This document shows, one piece after another, positions 62,606 to 64,000 of a stretch of 64,000 nucleotides of DNA. The translations under genes were made by a program, and so were the position numbers. This stretch comes from Clostridia bacterium (GTDB lineage: Bacteria > Bacillota > Clostridia > Christensenellales > Aristaeellaceae). The notes beneath the pieces were generated by a model, which did no database searches, was not told where the DNA came from, and was given only the letters and a program-made list of their open reading frames with translations. Position 1 is the first letter of the stretch. The number at the start of each line of letters is the position of its first letter. The stretch is from NCBI GenBank assembly GCA_030530315.1, contig JAUMVG010000004.1, forward strand, positions 21,730 to 85,729. The letters run 5' to 3'.

Positions 62606-63763
62606 ATGAAATTCACTCGCAAAGCACTGCCGGCCCTCCTCATCGCCGCCCTGCTGCTGGCGCCTGTGGCGCTGGCGGAGACCATCACGCTGAACGGCAC
62701 CGTGACCGCCAGCGAGACCCACGAGATCTACGCCCCCATCGGCGGCACCGTGGCCCGGGTGGCGGTGGAGTCCGGCGAGCGGGTCAGCGCCGGGGACGTG
62801 CTGGTCAGCCTGTCCACCACGAAGGTCTACGCCGACGAGAGCGGCACCGTCACCGGCGTCTTCGGCCAGCCCGGCGATTCCGCCGAGACCATCTCCGGCC
62901 GCTACGGCGCGGTGATGTACATCGAGGGCGAGAGCGTCTACACCATCGACGCCTCCACCGAGAACGCCTACAACTCCACGGACACCAAGTTCGTCCACGT
63001 GGGCGAGAGCGTCTACCTGAGCTGCTATTCCGACGGCAAGCACACCGGCACCGGCGTGATCACCGCCATCCAGGGCACCGACTACACCGTGAAGGTGCTC
63101 TCCGGCGAGTTCCTGGTAGGCGAGACCGTGAACGTCTACCGCGGTGACAAGAGCACCGCCTCCATGCGCATCGGCCGCGGCGATCTGACCCGCGCGAACC
63201 CCACCGCCGTCTCCGGCAGCGGCAGCATCGTGTCCTTCGCCGTATCCGCGGGAGACGAGGTCCAGCGGGGCGACCTGCTCTTCGAGACCCTGGACGGCGC
63301 CTTTGACGGCCTGTACATGAGCGGCAGCGACATCGCCTCGGACATCGACGGCATCGTCTATCAGGTCAACGCCCAGCAGGGCAGCCCCATCCAGAAGGAC
63401 AGCGTGGCCGCCGTGCTGTACCCCGCCGACGCCATGCGCATCGAGGCCAAAATCGAAGAAGCCAGCCTGAGCGACATTGCCGTGGGCGACCCGGTGAGCG
63501 TCGAGCTGGTCTGGAACCAGGACGACGAGATCACCTACCCCGGCACGATCTCCATGATCTCCGCCGTGGCGGACGCCTCCGCCGCCTCCGGCATGGACGC
63601 CGGCGAAGCGGCGGTGACCTACACCGTGTACATCGACTTCACCCCCGACGCCAACACCCGCTACGGCATGAGTGCCGTGGTGACCACGCTGGAGGACGAT
63701 GAGCCGGAGGACGCGGCCGAAGAGGTGACGGACTATGAAGCAGCTGAAGCGCCTGAGGACTAA
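62606..63763 (+). CDS. Second adaptor-like (HlyD-family) exported protein
   Basis: The 385-residue protein has a signal peptide (about 1-24) instead of a retained anchor, then the lipoyl-type pair (SETHEIYAPIGGTVARVAVESGERVSAGDV and IVSFAVSAGDEVQRGDLLFET) and a barrel domain ending in an acidic tail. No coiled-coil hairpin is visible. It follows the permease gene by 46 bases, with AGGAGG upstream, so it belongs to the same cassette. Two adaptors for one MacB-like transporter is unusual. It may assemble with the first adaptor or act on its own. Confidence 0.85.
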   Translation: MKFTRKALPALLIAALLLAPVALAETITLNGTVTASETHEIYAPIGGTVARVAVESGERVSAGDVLVSLSTTKVYADESGTVTGVFGQPGDSAETISGRYGAVMYIEGESVYTIDASTENAYNSTDTKFVHVGESVYLSCYSDGKHTGTGVITAIQGTDYTVKVLSGEFLVGETVNVYRGDKSTASMRIGRGDLTRANPTAVSGSGSIVSFAVSAGDEVQRGDLLFETLDGAFDGLYMSGSDIASDIDGIVYQVNAQQGSPIQKDSVAAVLYPADAMRIEAKIEEASLSDIAVGDPVSVELVWNQDDEITYPGTISMISAVADASAASGMDAGEAAVTYTVYIDFTPDANTRYGMSAVVTTLEDDEPEDAAEEVTDYEAAEAPED

Positions 63764-64000
63764 GCGGCTGCTCTGCCTGGTCCTGGCGGGGCTGATGGCG
63801 CTGGCCGCGGTCACCGCCGGCATCGCCGCCGCGACGGCCGCCTCCGCCGACGAGGTGGAGGGCGGCGCCACCGACGCGCCCGAGGTCACTCCCACCCCGA
63901 CACCCGCGCCGGATACCACCGACGCGCCCGAGGTCCCTCCCACCCCGACACCCCCGCCGGCGCGCCCCCACGCGCCCGCGGCCCCGGCGGCGCCGGGCGG
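63735..64000 (+). CDS. Exported Pro/Thr-rich protein, truncated by the window end
   Basis: An ATG at 63735 lies inside the end of the second adaptor gene, with GAGGTG upstream. The first 88 residues show a basic start, a hydrophobic signal or anchor (about 10-36), then a proline/threonine-rich stretch. Its DNA contains two copies of a 36-base unit, 63870-63905 and 63918-63953 (period 48), which encode TDAPEVTPTPTP and TDAPEVPPTPTP. The remaining part is outside the window, so no function can be assigned. Translational overlap suggests it belongs to the export cassette. Confidence 0.7.
   Translation, partial: MKQLKRLRTKRLLCLVLAGLMALAAVTAGIAAATAASADEVEGGATDAPEVTPTPTPAPDTTDAPEVPPTPTPPPARPHAPAAPAAPG

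Overview
The window is a high-GC, densely packed chromosomal segment of a Firmicutes-type bacterium, most likely an uncultured gut or rumen member of the Clostridia. The evidence is AsnA, a clostridial-type NADP glutamate dehydrogenase, a SpoIIE-like sporulation membrane protein at the left edge, a lysine riboswitch, strong sigma-A promoters with AGGAGG ribosome-binding sites, and many secreted SH3, BIG_2 and NlpC/P60 cell-wall proteins with TPTP-type linkers. The placement is inferred from gene content; I recognised no tRNA or rRNA genes.

Layout, left to right. 1-5.7 kb: partial SpoIIE-like gene, asnA, divergent gdhA, acylphosphatase, an MBL-fold hydrolase and a double-SH3 exported protein. 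6.3-12.2 kb: a small membrane protein and a complete branched-chain amino-acid ABC importer (livK-H-M-G-F). 12.5-15.3 kb: a large BIG_2/NlpC-P60 wall hydrolase and a DUF4234 membrane protein. 15.6-19.1 kb: an ABC importer resembling cyst(e)ine systems, in two transcription units. Each unit begins with a consensus promoter, a 28-codon leader ORF carrying a Cys-Cys-Met cluster, and an intrinsic terminator. 19.4-30.4 kb (minus strand, with a divergent AraC regulator): an ABC sugar importer and rhamnose-mutarotase-like protein in the order of rhizobial rhamnose operons, combined with a UroD-type methyltransferase, a methyltetrahydrofolate methyltransferase, a RACo-type corrinoid activator and a DUF2284 protein. 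30.5-40.5 kb: dCMP deaminase, Xaa-Pro peptidase, a membrane protein with five His/Cys repeats, an MBL plus lamin-tail lipoprotein, RNA-modification enzymes, a polysaccharide deacetylase, an SH3 protein, DUF378 and MntP. 40.8-46.5 kb: diaminopimelate/lysine synthesis by the acetylase route (dapA-dapB-dapH-deacetylase) behind a lysine riboswitch, with a divergent argD-type aminotransferase. 47.4-48.6 kb: an aldo/keto reductase with C-terminal ferredoxin motifs. 48.7-56.9 kb: a minus-strand run with late cobalamin genes (cobB, cobD, cobQ, cbiB), a DUF3795 protein, an acetyltransferase, a flavoprotein and a second UroD-type methyltransferase. 57.2-64 kb: a membrane-anchored beta-propeller protein and a MacAB-like export cassette with two adaptor-like proteins, running into a truncated secreted protein.

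Three themes connect the genes. First, corrinoid one-carbon chemistry: the methyltransferases and RACo fit an organism that keeps late cobalamin genes, and their fusion with a rhamnose-type importer suggests uptake and demethylation of an O-methylated sugar. Second, amino-acid supply is controlled at the RNA level: a riboswitch for lysine and probable ribosome-mediated attenuation for cysteine. Third, the intergenic spaces are rich in palindromic and dispersed repeats, several of them recurring within the window.
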